A stretch of DNA of 64,000 nucleotides, from assembly GCA_015680685.1 (NCBI GenBank), contig MNCI01026473.1, positions 299,212-363,211 on the forward strand. Reading direction: 5' to 3'. Position 1 is the stretch's first letter, and each line of letters begins with the position of its first letter. The position numbers and the translations under genes were made by a program. The notes below the pieces were generated by a model. That model ran no database searches, was not told the DNA's origin, and worked only from the letters and a program-made list of their open reading frames with translations. The DNA comes from Gnetum montanum (lineage: Eukaryota > Streptophyta > Gnetopsida > Gnetales > Gnetaceae). Shown piece by piece: positions 32,837-44,591 of the stretch.

Positions 32837-33976
32837 AGAAGTGCAGAATTCCTGTCACTTTTCTAACAAAAACCCACCATCAACATGAACCTTCTACCAT
32901 GAAAGAGTTTGCACAATGTTCTTTCTTTCTTTCACAAAGGAAATTGTAGTGAGATCAGATAAGGGAACATGAGAGCAAATCCGATGGAGAAATAACATGG
33001 TTTGTTAACCATGTGAATGCCATGGCTGCATCCCCTGTATTCGAGACATTCAAAATTTTTGAGATCTGGAATCCATTTACTGTTGGGTTCCAAAGCTCCT
33101 TTTAATGGTGGCACAATTGCGATTTTATAGACGCTCCTCACTTTGCAGTTTTGCGGTTATCTGTGACATGATGGAAAATAGCCATATTAGAGACGTGGAC
33201 TGTCACAGATCCGCCGCTTCTGGCAGCCAAATTCTTGCACTTTATCTGTGAATGATTTTCAATATGTTTTCTATTTTTTGCATCCAGTGAAAATGGCCGC
33301 ACATAGCAATGTTGTCATAATTTCCAACCATAGAGGTTTGCTCAATTTGCAGGCCATGATTGATCTTGTTTGCATTTTTGGAGAGACTAGAGACACGATT
33401 AATGTTTTCTTGCAGAATGTAGCTATAAATGCCAATTCACTACAAGACCTCCATGCCGAATCCGCCAATGACCATCACTAGGGATTTTTTGCATAAAATT
33501 TTTCTGGTATATGCACGTCATTCACGCTATTATTTCCTTGACTTATGGATATTCACATCTTAGAGATGATGCCATAGTGAAAAACGAAAGTCGTAGCCAA
33601 CACCCAAATAGAATCACTGCAACTATAAAACCACCGTAACGTCAAAAATAAATTTCCTTAATATGAACTTTTTGCAAGTCCCCAACCAATATATGGACTA
33701 TGACGCAGGCGAAGATTTCATTTCCAAGTAGAGAAGATACTTCTTGTGTAACTCTCTCAACAAATTACGCTCTCATAAACCCAGCCTATCAACGTGAAAC
33801 CCAATCTTTCTCAAGGCTAAAGAATCAAGCACTGCGGAATGGCAGGATTGTCATTATTCATGTTTTTAACTTAAATCCTTCAATGATTTCCTTTACATTA
33901 TTATTCCTACAAGCAGCATCGTACTCTTATAACAAAACTTATTAGTGCTATTGCTGCTGTAAATTCTCATCATCGG
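32837..33976. other. Right part of the 2.9-kb insertion, no gene recognised
   Basis: It lies upstream (minus sense) of the CHX start and may be its former promoter and leader. Open frames at 33248-33481 and 33700-33945 show no family I know. Confidence 0.4.
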
Positions 33977-35942
33977 GATAAGGTAACCATCGGGATGTTT
34001 GCCATTTGTTTAAACATGGATTAAGTGCATACACCCTAGACTCCTGCAGATGTGAGATCACAGGGCAACATCCCTTAGGATGGTCGTATTGACAAATCTC
34101 GCATCCCCTATCATCATCTGTATTTGAGTCCTCAACCTCTTCAATAATAGCAACTTTCCCCTTACCCTTGTTACGTGTGTTTTTTGCTTCTCTATTTTTT
34201 CTTTTTTCATGATCACTACCTCACTCCCTAGACTCCTCTACTACTTTGAGAACAGTTTGAAACTTACTATCTAGGGAGTCCCACATTTGGTCTACCTTTG
34301 CTGATAATTCTGATGCTAACTTTTGGATAGGCAAGGTTTTCCTATTCACCATCTTTTCGAGTGGTTACTCTTCCACATCCTCACAAAATCTTACTCCCTT
34401 CTTCCAGAGGGAAAGATCTCGATTATATTCTTCCACACTCTCTCTCTTTCGCAGCTCACCTTCTTCCTTAGCAACTTGCTCCAATAATCTATGAATTTGA
34501 TGGGACCTAAGCTTAGAGAGTCTTCCTTGGGCATAAGTCCCAAGGATTCTTCTCGTTTCATGCCTAGGCCCATCTACAAGATGGCGTAGCTGATCCCACT
34601 ATGAATAACCATGGCCAGGACAATGATGTAATAGTGCATAATAATGGCCCATGGCAGCATCCAAGGGTTTGTGACTTCCTTGTTTTTATCCTTAGATTTT
34701 CTTTCGTAGGTTAGACACCCAAGAGTACGTTTGGTACTTATCGTTAAACAATTCTAACATAGTACTCCACCTAAAAATGGATTCTAGTTCTAAGGACAGG
34801 TAACAACTTTCAATTTCTTTTATTAGTGTCCATGGGAATAACTTAAGTTTTTACCACTCATTTTCTATGTTTTTCAAGGCACACACATCATGAAATGCTT
34901 GCAAGTGATTTTGAGGATCAGCGTTATACCCCCCTTCAAATTGTGGGATGTTATTAATGTCTAACCTCTTGATCCTACTATCTTTTTGATGCCTTGTTGG
35001 AACTCTCACAACCTTAGTTATGTCTAGCATCCTTTGAGTAGCAAGTAGGGGTTCATCATGATTGTCTTATTCGTAGTGTCTATGGTGCCTACGTTGTTCC
35101 CTACTCTCCCTTCTTCTATCTCATGATTCCCTAGAATGCCCTCATCCTTTGTCTTGGCTATTTAGTCTATGACTTCCCCTTTGATTGCCTTTATCCTCAT
35201 GATCTTTCTCTCTATGGCTGCATCTGGACACTGAAGGAGAGGGTGAAGGAGATAATGAAGGTGAAGAATAAGGAGAACCACCACCATGATGGTGTCTACT
35301 TCCTTCTCTTTGGTGGTCTCTACCTTGATCGCGATTGCGATTAGAATGCCCACCCTCATCATGTGTCCTTGTTCCTTTTTCGAACACTTTGTGTTTATTG
35401 GTATTAGCACCTGGGTTGTAAACAGTAGAATGAAGGTTTTGATACACAACCTCTTGGCTAAATTCAAGGGGAGGAATATCATTATGTTGGCGACTAACTG
35501 AGGCACATTCATCGCCTTCAATTTCGCTTAAAACGTGGGGGGCATCCTTGGACCATTTTCCCTTCAAAGACTTATGGTGTCTCTCCTGTTGCAAATCCCT
35601 CTAACATTGTGCCTTTGTGGGACAATAGTCTCTCGAATCATAGTCTTGCACAATGTACTCTACATGTAAGTGTTGCATGCCTATTTGTGTGAGAGCACGA
35701 AGGAGCATACTTGGGACTGCATGGTCGGGAGGTAACACTATGTTACCTTCCAAATCACACTAACGCAGCTGTTCATCTTAATGGAGAATAAAGGCGAAGT
35801 CAAGTACATATTCATCAGGATGAATATATACCACATGAAACTATTGAGGGATTGGCGGATCAACATCATGTGTTTCCTAATGTCAATTGCTTCTTGTGTT
35901 AGTCCTAGGTAGTGAAGTGCTTTTGTGTGAAGAAGAAGACAT
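33977..35942 (-). pseudogene. Element D gag, N-terminal part
   Basis: The start is the ATG at 35942 (MSSSSHKSTSLPR). The order is the N-terminal block (VVYIHPDEYV, FILH, GNIVLPPDHAVPSMLLRALT), a His/Arg/Ser-rich linker (open frame 35142-35594 with REGSRHHHGGGSPYSSPS), the gag core in broken frames (about 34480-35040), and the zinc knuckle CEICQYDHPKGCC-type near 34070-34110. The last part joins 31092 across the insertion. Several stops lie in the first 150 codons. Confidence 0.83.
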
Positions 35943-36043
35943 CCTGTCTTGTTTAGTGTGCAATGTACTATTATCTTTTCCTTAATCAACCCTAAGGGTT
36001 CATTCCAACTATGTGAATGATTTCCTACGTTCTACTTAGCATT

Positions 36044-36619
36044 TGATGAGCCACGAGGGACCCTTACGCTTAACCATACGAATACAAGCATTTCACGCAT
36101 GATTCGATCGAATTCCAAGGACTAAGTGCCTATGCGCCTTTGTGGAATGATAATAGGTTGGTTAATCGTTGTCTTCCCAAACTTACTTGTATGTCACGGT
36201 TGTATGGTTAAGTAAGCTTGAGGCATATGATTTTTATAGCTTTTATGTGTTTTATATCTTGCGTTAATAAGGAGGGGAAAAGAGATAACTAAATACTAAT
36301 CTAATTTAACTACTCATTAACTAAGTCCTAATTACTCCTAACACCAGTATCCATTCCCACTTGCCATACACATCGTGAACCAGTGCAACGCTACTGGATT
36401 ACCAAACGCTAATCATCACTAGGTTACCAAGCACTACACACATGCTTGAAGCGATTGTATTGAGTGTATTTAACTAAGACAATTGGAGGGTGAGAGAAAT
36501 CATTAATTAACTAGAAAATCATTAAATAATAATTAATGCTAATTAATTTATTCCGTATGCTGCAAGGTTTATCATAAAGTTCATCTTTATTGTTGTACAC
36601 AAAGTGTGCTCAGGTACAC
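36044..36619 (-). repeat. Element D 5' LTR, first part
   Basis: TGATGAGCCACGAGG at 36044 matches the 3' LTR from 24463. It is broken after GTACAC by element E and resumes at 63450. Only AGCATT lies between the gag leader (TTCTACTTAG) and the LTR. The primer-binding site (about 28 bases in A) has been deleted. Confidence 0.9.
36615..36619. repeat. Target duplication of element E, left (TACAC)
   Basis: TACAC at 36615-36619 and again at 63445-63449, identical. Confidence 0.9.
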
Positions 36620-36843
36620 TAATGAGTGATGAGGTACCCTTACACTCAACCATACGAATATGAGTGTCTCACGCGCAATCTAGTTAAACTCCAAGGACTA
36701 AGTGCTTATGCACCTTAATGAAACACTTATGGTTAATCAATCACTATCCTCCCAAACTTACTTGTATTGTCACAGTTATATGGTTAAGTAAGTTTGAGGT
36801 ATGTGATTTTTATATCTTTTATCTTTTTAATGTCTATGCTAAT
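36620..36843 (-). repeat. Element E 3' LTR, first part
   Basis: TAATGAGTGATGAGG is the mutated form of TGATGAGTGGCGAGG at 62650; the usual TG end has become TA. It is interrupted after CTAAT by element F and continues at 48328. Differences from the 5' LTR in the first 140 bases are nearly all transitions. Confidence 0.9.
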
Positions 36844-37514
36844 TGTACTGACCTAAATCGTCGGTGTTAGGCTGGAAGGAAAATAGACACCGATAGATCG
36901 TTGGGCAGACATAGCTAACCCTGCCTTCACCTGAGGGCAAGCTAGAAAAGTAAACGAAGGCAAAGTGCCTTGGATGGTTTGCACACAAATCAACCAAGGA
37001 CTTCCGCAAGTGTAAGCTATGGCTAGCACTAGGGTTATCGTAAACGATGTCTTAAAACATATAAATGTGAGTAAAATGTAAACATGAGCTATGAGACGTA
37101 AGACATAAATGTAAATGTCAGGCGTAAACAAGATGTAAACTAAACTGAATGTAAGTAGAAATGTAAACAGAACATAAAATAGAATGTAAAATAGAAAATG
37201 GAAATAATGTTTGGTTGGCAAAATGGATATAATGTATCACTTAGAAAAGATGTGTACCGGTCAAAGCGTAGCTGCGTGTAGATGGCAGGTCGAACGCCTA
37301 GCCCCGAGATGATGTAACATGATGATGCGATGATGTGATATGATGAATGTGAGAAATTCTTGGATGCCAACAGTCAGGTATGCTAAGTGCCCAAGGATTG
37401 CAAGTTCTGTCCTCTCTTAGAATTGCCAATCTCTCCAATTTTTCCTCCCTAATGCTTGAAAGGGCTTGAGTTGTTCTTGTTTCAAAGTGTTAGGCCAAAA
37501 TTAGTGGTGTTTCA
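36844..37514 (-). repeat. Element F 3' LTR (671 bases)
   Basis: TGTACTGACCTAAATCGTC to GTGGTGTTTCA. It matches 47640-48322, which ends in TTTTA instead of TTTCA. A long stretch of GTAAAx-type words (37020-37200) follows the same order in both. Confidence 0.92.
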
Positions 37515-37527
37515 TTGGCCCCTCTTT
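37515..37527 (-). other. Polypurine tract of element F
   Basis: The minus strand reads AAAGAGGGGCCAA just before the 3' LTR. Confidence 0.7.
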
Positions 37528-38760
37528 GTTGATGTCTGGATGAACCCATCGGAGAGGCATCGACAAAGAAGTGCAAAACATCATGAACGACCAAGTACCA
37601 AACATTAACCGTCAACCCTTGGCTAGATGTCATCGCACCATTTTCAAAAGTACATAGGATTGAGGGAATGTGGTTCAAGATGCAAGGGAATCATTTGTAA
37701 CCAGGGAAGCCAAGAGTTGGTTAAGGGTGAAAATTGCTATTGGAATTTGCGGGAGAGGAATGCTCTCTTGTGAACAAGTTATGTCATTGGTCATTGTCAA
37801 CAGCCGGGTTTTCAGCAAACTCGAAACCAAGACATAGGAGGTGCGTTCTTTGGAGAAATGGGACTCTTATAGAGTATTTGCGGGGCCCGTTGTAAATAGC
37901 CAAAGCCATGCGATGATGTGCAACATGGTCTCTTTGAGACACGAGTGTAACTATTTTTCAAGACAATTACCTTCTCGCCTAGGGCTTGTATGAGAAGAGC
38001 CAACAATCTGTGGTTTGTGATGTCGACAGGGTCATGAAGACCTTTTCTATGCATTTTGCTCTTTGACCATTTTTTGTTCTTTTTCCTTTTTATTTTTCTT
38101 GTTTGTTTCTTCTTTTCTTTTCTTTTCTTTTTCTTTTTTTTTTCTTGTTCTTTTTTTTTTCTTTTTTGCCTTTCTTTGTCTTTCTTTTTCGTTTATTTTT
38201 CTTTTTTTTTGGTCTTTTTGAAAAAGCTTGCTTTTAGTGCTATGCTCACGTTTGAGCACTTGCATTTTATGTCATGCATTGTGTACTGTGTTTTGCGTTG
38301 CGACTGCTTAGGGAGTTATAGTGTGCAACAGTGTATCAAGAGTGTTGAGCTAAGTGGAATGCATCTAGGGGTATAACTGAGTAGGATAATTGGGGCATGA
38401 TGGGGAATAGGGAATGTGTCAGGAGTCAGGAATGTACTTATGAATGAATTGATTAACCCAGTCATGTGCATTAGGAAAAATGTGATACCTTGTCATCATG
38501 ATAAAGTGCATCTATGCATGAACACCTCAGAGGTATCATCCTGCAAACACAACTCCAAGAAAACAATAAAACCAGAAATGAAACATTCAAATAAACACTT
38601 TAAACAAGGAGATGGAGTCATTGCGTGCAATTTTCAAAGCAGACAGAATCATGAATAGCATTAGTTTTATTAGAGCCTATGAGATAAATCATGCAGCAAG
38701 TCTTTGTGAAACATGAACAGCAGATTAGAGCAACACCTCTTTTCAATTTTTGCCTAGTCA
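37528..38760 (-). other. Element F 3' non-coding region
   Basis: No gene is seen. A pyrimidine tract (38060-38220, nearly all T and C) gives a meaningless Lys-rich frame on the minus strand. Confidence 0.55.
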
Positions 38761-39254
38761 TTGATGATGTCACCAGTTTATAGTCTTAGTGGACTATTGT
38801 GGATTAGTTTCGCATCATAACCCCTTGGATGACACCAGTTTAGCGTCGTAGCAGATGATGCATTGTTAGTTTATAGTCATAGCGGACTGTGAAGAGGCAA
38901 ACTAGTTTATAATCTTAGTGGACTCTAGATGCTAGTTTCATGTCATGGTGGATGGATGTAGTAGTTTAGTGTCATACTAGACAGAACTCTGTGGTATCAG
39001 TTTTAGGTCATGATGTCAGGACTATTCTGTGGTATCAGTTTTAAGTCATGATGCCAGGACTATTCTGTGATATCAGTTTTAAGTCATGATGCCAAGACTA
39101 TTCTATGGTATCAGTTTTAAGTCATGATGCCAAGACTACTCTGTGGTATTAGTTTTAAGTCATGATGCCAGGACTATTCTGTGCTATCAGTTTTAAGTCA
39201 TGATGCCAGGACTACTCTGTGGTATCAATTTTAAGTCATGATGCCAGGACTATG
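38761..39254 (-). repeat. Tandem repeats of element F, 38-base unit
   Basis: Seven near-identical units of 38 bases (CTGTGGTATCAG, TTTTAAGTCATGATGCC, AGGACTATT) fill 38989-39254. Before them (38770-38985), looser units keep the core AGTTTA..GTC..AG..GGAC. The array begins right after the end of pol (near 39275). Confidence 0.85.
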
Positions 39255-39274
39255 ACGTACCTCAAGTTTCTCAG

Positions 39275-40460
39275 ACATAGTACCTTTTCAAGTACAAGTG
39301 GTTTGTAGGATTGGCAAACTCGTTTTCGTCCATGTCAGCAAGTTTGAATGCTCCATTGTTGTATGCCTTGGTGACTAGGTAAGGCCCTTCCCAATTGGCT
39401 GAGAATTTATCTAGTTGTTCTTGGGTGGCCTTAAGGACTAGATCTCCTTCTTTGATTGGGTGTTTATGAAGATCATGCTTGTACCTTTGCTTTTGTTATT
39501 TTTGGTACCATTCAATTTGATCAAGCGTTCGTACACGTTCCTCCTCTACTGAGTCAAGGTCAGCGATGCATAGTTCATTGACTTTCATCGAGGAGACCAA
39601 AGAGAGTTATCTACAATGAGGGAACTTGCAATTCTAAAGGTAAAACAGCTTCAGATTTGTATACAAGACTATATGGAGTTTTACCTGTGGAGGTTCGATG
39701 TGTCGTTCTATAAGCCCATAATGCATAGACTAATTGTTCATGCCATCGTTTCTTGCTCTGATTCAACATCTTTTTGAGCACCATGATGACAGTTTTGTTT
39801 GTAGCTTCTACTTGACCATTGCTCTGTGGGTAGTAAGGTGATGAAAATGCATGTTTAATGCCCAGACTTTCACAAAATCTTTTGGTATCTGTGCTGCTGA
39901 ATTATGGCCCATTGTCAGTAACGATGGTCATTGGAATACCAAAACGAGTCACGATATTTTCCATTATGAAGGTGCAAATCTGTTTTGATGTGGTCTTCCT
40001 AAGAGGAATAGCTTCCACCCACTTTGTGAAATATTCAATTGCAATGATAATGAAGCTATGGCCTGCTGAAGATGACGGTGGTATTGGTCCAATTAAGTCT
40101 AAACCCCATTTTTGGAATGGCCATGTGATTTGTGTAGTATGCAATTTTTTGGGTCGTACATGTATTAGATTACCATGCTTTTGGCAAATGTCACATGTTC
40201 TGACCTTGGAGACGCAATTGTATTCCATGTGTGGCCAATAGTAACCTAAGTGCCTAGTCTTTGTTCTCATTGCTTTAGGTGCTATGTGTCCTCCACAAAG
40301 TCCTTCGTGGATTTGTTCTATGATCATTTGACCATCAATGCTACTAATGCACATTAGCAGAACACCTTCATATCATTTACGACACAAGGTGTCTCCTATT
40401 AATGTGTATTGGCGAGAACGTTTTCGTACGGCATCCTTTTGAGCATTTGTCAAGTGTTGT
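39275..40460 (-). pseudogene. Element F integrase
   Basis: The open part 39902-40354 reads EQIHEGLCGGHIAPKAM, then VRTCDICQKHGN (the H-H-C-C zinc-binding part), WGLDLIGPIPPSS with the first catalytic Asp, YFTKWVEAIPL and TIVTDNGP with the second. The third catalytic region lies in broken frames below 39902 (NGQVEATNK-like, near 39800), and the protein ends with a YLKRYYV-like tail before a stop near 39275. Confidence 0.85.
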
Positions 40461-40501
40461 GGAGGTTCGCCTCTTAGAAGATACTCTTTTATGTCATCAT
40501 T

Positions 40502-41164
40502 TCATTCTATTGCATGTGTTGTACTAACAGATGCTATAGGTACTTCATTTAGAGTGTTAATTACAGGTTCGGCACAACTGGTTATAGAACTAGGCAATGC
40601 ATGAAACATTTCAGGTGTCATGTTTAAGGCTAGTGTGGCAAGTGCATCAGCAATGGTGTTTTTGCTTCTAGGGACATGTTGTATATCCACTTCTACTAGT
40701 TTCCTCACTAGATGTTTAGTCAAATCAGAATACGATTGCAAATGGACAGCTTTGCATGCGTAGACTTCAGTGACTTGATTAATAACTAGTTGCGAATCAC
40801 CTCAAACTACAAGGCGTGAGATTCCCGAAGTTAACGCTACTTGAAGTCCTCTAAGAAGACCTTCGTATTCTGCTACGTTATTGGTGCAAGGAAAGTTTAA
40901 GTGGTAGGCAGAAGGTTGGATTTCTCTAGGGGGGTATGTTAAAATGGCTGCGGCACTTCCTCCTCGAGAGGTTGAAGCTCCATCGAAGTAGAGGATTGCC
41001 TCATAATCATCAGGTACGGTGTCTACACTATTAACATTTTCATCTGGGAATTCAGGGTTTATCGTTGCTTGATCGTGCATCGATGAGATGCTTAGTTGCG
41101 TGGCTATTGCTTGACATTTTGTGGAAGATTGAACGACATAGTGTAAATCAAACTTTGCAATCAT
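40502..41164 (-). pseudogene. Element F second RNase H (aRNH)
   Basis: AILYFDGASTSRGGSAAAIL holds the first catalytic Asp, NNVAEYEGLLRGLQVALTSG the Glu, and IQHVPRSKNTIADALATLAL the C-terminal Asp. This extra, archaeal-type RNase H after the normal one is a known trait of Tat elements. A stop near 40800 and one near 40742 split it. Confidence 0.85.
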
Positions 41165-42440
41165 CGCTTTCCACCTAGCTAACCTACTTAACTCATAGAT
41201 GTTATTAGTGATGGCACAGAGAACATTATCCTTGCAAATGATGTAAACCTGATTATGGAAGAGATAATGTCATCATTTCTTCAAAGAGAAGACAAGAGCG
41301 AGGCATGATTTTTCTACGTCATTGTATCATTGTTCATAGGCTATTAAAGCATGGCTTAGATAATATACAAGGATCTTGGCCTCATCTTGACGTTTTTGAC
41401 AAAGCATGGATGCGATGGAGAAACTAGAAGTTGCAAGATAGATGTAGAAAGGTTTGTTACTTTGTGGAGGATAAACAGTTGGTAGCTGGGCCAACTCTTG
41501 TTTTATGTTCTCAAACGCTTCTTGGCATTGTTGAGTCCATTGGAAATGTACATTCTTTCGTAATAGATGTTGCATAGGACTCAACTTATCCGTCAGCCTT
41601 TCGATAAAGCATCTAATGAATTACAGCCTACCTTGGAGGCTGCGTAGTTCGGTAAGGTTTCTTGGTGGTTGCATATTGGTTATCGCTTTAACCTTATCGA
41701 GGTCTACCTATATCCCTATTTCGGAAACTAGGAAACCAAGAATTTTTCCCATTTTAAAACTGAAGACACACTTTTTTGGGTTGAGCCTAAGGTCATATTT
41801 GAGACAACGTTTAAGCACTAAGTCTAGATCTTTTGCATGTTGTTTAGTTGTTTTAGACTTGACCACTATATCATCAACATAATCATTGAGAAAATTGAGC
41901 ATGTAGTCACTAAATATGTATGTCATTGCTCGCTGATATGTAGCACCTGCATTTTTAAGGAAAAATGGCATTATCGTATAACAAAATGTCCTCCAAGGTT
42001 TCATAAAAGTTGTCCTAAGTTGATGCTTTGGATTAATTCTTATTTGATTGTAGCCTGAAAATCCATCCATAAAGGATAATAGTGCATGCCCAACTATCGT
42101 GTCAATAAGTTGATCAATGTTGGGCAAAGGAAAGTCATCTTTTATAGTGGCTATGTTGAGGTCACGGAAGTCAATGCATATGCATATACTACCGTTCTTC
42201 TTGGGAACTACAACAATGTTTGATACCCAATCGGAATAGTCGACGGCTCGGATGAAACCGGCTTAGTAGAGCTTTGTGATCTCAGCGTAGACTGCTAATG
42301 CCACTTCAGGTCTAACCTTTCGTGCTTTTTTCTTTATTGGTTTAATTTTTTCATCAAGAATAATGTTATGTTGGATGATCCGGGGGTCTAGTCCCGGCAT
42401 GTCTGTATATGACCATGCGAATGTTTTTATGTTGCTTTTA
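41165..42440 (-). pseudogene. Element F reverse transcriptase and first RNase H
   Basis: The frame 41708-42127 reads LSFMDGFSGYNQIRI, MPFFLKNAGATYQRAM, the palm motif YVDDIVVKS (YVDD at 41870-41881) and LRLNPKKCVFSFKMGKILGF. Upstream in another frame lie the finger blocks (VVPKKNGS, IDFRDLN). Downstream 41327-41584 carries the connection and the start of RNase H (FYIYLATSSFSIASMLCQ, LVYYLSHAL). YVDD is intact, but stops occur at 41326, around 42130-42300 and elsewhere. Confidence 0.88.
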
Positions 42441-43946
42441 AAACCTAAGTGATGTCACTTACGAGTTGTGGATCTAGTAAGGCACTTAATTTCAAGGTTC
42501 TAGCTTTGTCATTGACTATGGAAATGGGGATTTCAACCAAAGGATCTTTAGTAATATTGTTAGCTTCTAGATCTAGAGTTTTAGCTATGTTTTTAGGCCA
42601 GTCTGACGTTTCTTGAGTGGAGGCTATCAAATCAGTATAGGTGGATGGATTTAGATCCAAAGATTCTAGGTGGATCGCTCTTTCTACATCTCTGTATGGT
42701 CCGTTGAGAGACAATACTGAGAGGATGTTGTTGGTGGCCATGATGCTCGCTCTTGCCAATTAAAACAAGAGCGAAATAAGAGACACTACCTCAGTAGGAG
42801 AGTTACAAAGTGTAAACGAACATAGGATAATTAAGTTGTGCACTAACCAATTTAGGAGATGCGGTGGCAATTATGGCAGTTTAAGGCCATACCAGGCCGC
42901 ATAGCAATTTAACGCCATACCAGGCCGCATGTTGACTTACCATTTGAACTGAGTGTATGCACTATTTTTAAATTTTGATGTTTGGTGGAATGTATAAAGA
43001 CTGATGTAATGGCCTGAATTTAATTGTGGTATAAAATGGTTGCATTCCTTCGTTATCTTGATGTTTTATGTAAATATTTTTGTTATTTCTCATGTTCTTT
43101 TTATTTTTTTTCTTTGTTTTCTAGAGTATATGTGTGCAACTAAATGTAACATAAATTTCTAAAGTGTAAAGCGAGATGTAAGGTAAATACTTGGAAAAGA
43201 AAGCAACAACCGTGCAAGAATCTAAATCGTAACTTGTAACCTATAAGTGAAAATTCAATGTAAAATGACGAGAGTTCATAAATCTGTAACTTGTTGGCTC
43301 TAGTTTAAAGCCATTTCGGGCTTGGTACATCAATTTAAAGTCTTCATGGACTGTTGCATCTATTGTTAAAGAAAGGATTACTAGTTTTATGCCATGGTGG
43401 GCCAAAGGTAGTAACGTTTTCAAAAAGTTTTAAACGGAACCGGCCATTTCTGACCATGGCTAGTTTAATGTCATTACGGACGTTTGTTGGCAGTTTTAAC
43501 ATCATATCGGACATTTCGTAGTTTAACGTCATTTTGAACATTTCGTAGTTTGACGTCATTTCAGACATTTCGTAGTTTAACGTCATTTTGGACATTTCGT
43601 AGTTTAACATCATTTTAGACATTTCGTAGTTTAACGTCATTTCGGACATTTCGTAGTTTAACGTCATTTTAGACATTTCATAGTTTAACGTCATTTTAGA
43701 CATTTCGTCTCATTTGTTCTAGTCGTTGAGTTGCCTCTTGATCTTTTGTAGCTTAATGTGTGGGGCTAGGTGTATGGGTATGATTTTATATTCACCTTCC
43801 CCTTCATTAGTGATGTCAAAGGATAGTTCTGACCAAGAGACATCAATAGGAATGGCTCCTATGTCTGTGTCCTCTTGTGTTTCTTCAGTGCTAGTCAGAT
43901 TGTGAGTCAACGTTGGGTTCACATTTTGATATATGTTCACGGTTTC
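42441..43946 (-). other. Element F protease-RT spacer
   Basis: An open frame at 42445-42759 is the pol segment leading to reverse transcriptase. The rest (42760-43490) is non-coding-looking and contains scattered units of AGTTTAA.GCC.T..GG. (42868-42930, 43300-43360). A 73-codon frame at 43719-43940 precedes the tandem array. In an active relative this spacer may be partly intron or linker; that is inference. Confidence 0.5.
43493..43709 (-). repeat. 27-base tandem repeat inside element F
   Basis: Eight copies of GTTTAACGTCATTTTGGACA plus TTTCGTA. Because 27 is a multiple of three, the minus strand reads a nine-residue repeat (MSKMTLNYE and variants) without stops. The core AGTTTAACGTCATTT.GGAC resembles the looser units at 38770-38985. 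Confidence 0.9.
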
Positions 43947-44591
43947 TTATTTAGGCTTAATGAACTCAATTTCTGACCCTTGACCTACCTCAAGGTATGA
44001 GGAAGTGATCGATGCTATTGTATCCCCATGTATGATGATCTCACCACCCTTGTAAGGTAGGTGGATCTCCTGATGGATTAGTGAAGATACGGCTTTAAGT
44101 TGAGCTAGCCAAGGACATCCTAGGATCAAATTGAACCCTGGCATTTCATCAACCACTATGAATTCAGCTGATGTAGGGAATTGGTCACCAGCTATGAAAT
44201 CTAAGGTAACCATGCCTTTAACTCCCACATGGGAACCACTGAAGGATCTCAAGAAATAGGTTGTCGTGGACTGTACTTGTTCAATGAGTCCCAATTTTTC
44301 AATGACGGAAAAAGGTATTACATTTCTTGCCGCACCATCATCGACATGCACCCTACGTATTTTGAAATGATCAACCTGTATTGTTATGAACATAGGGGCC
44401 GTGGTGATTTCCCCTGTTTTCTCATCTAGCTTAATGTCCTTAACGCGGAACTCTAGGGATCTGGTCTTTGATTCCTGAAGTTGTGGGGATAATACTGCAT
44501 AAATGGATGGTTCATCTGCAGGAAGATCCTCACTAATAGGAATTGAAATTAGCATCTGTACGAGAGCCTGTCGATGTACTGGTGAAGTCAT
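43947..44591 (-). pseudogene. Element F aspartic protease
   Basis: An intact 214-codon frame. VHVDDGAARNVIPFSVIEKL is the active-site block (Asp-Asp-Gly in place of the usual Asp-Asn/Gly-Gly or Asp-Thr-Gly). FNLILGCPWLAQLKAVSS is the C-terminal motif. It is the longest unbroken frame of the element, but sits between broken gag and pol. Confidence 0.8.

Larger units (their letters stand above)
31093..33976 (-). mobile_element. Unclassified 2.9-kb insertion in element D gag
   Basis: It is flanked by GATAA on both sides (31088-31092 and 33977-33981), interrupting a gag sequence that is continuous in A and E. The left edge reads TGTTGGCAACCG; the right edge, ATCATCGG, does not end in CA. Inside are an LTR-like stretch with a promoter on the minus strand (31093 to about 32490), an assembly gap, and the 5' end of a CHX-type gene with its upstream DNA. 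It could be a broken LTR element that landed beside or carried a gene piece, or two events. I see no terminal inverted repeats and no Helitron ends. Confidence 0.55.

Noticed and set aside
33248-33481. Possible small plus-strand gene (77 codons)
   Set aside because: No family recognised, an overlapping minus frame of equal length exists, and no supporting signal is seen.
31093-33976. Helitron carrying gene fragments
   Set aside because: No TC start, no CTRR end with hairpin, and a 5-base duplication is present, which Helitrons do not make.
38047-38376. Long Lys/Glu-rich (minus) and Phe-rich (plus) open frames
   Set aside because: Both come from a nearly pure T/C tract; low complexity only.
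38989-39254. CRISPR-like array
   Set aside because: Units of 38 bases follow each other without spacers, as do the 27-base units at 43493. These are simple tandem repeats inside a retrotransposon.
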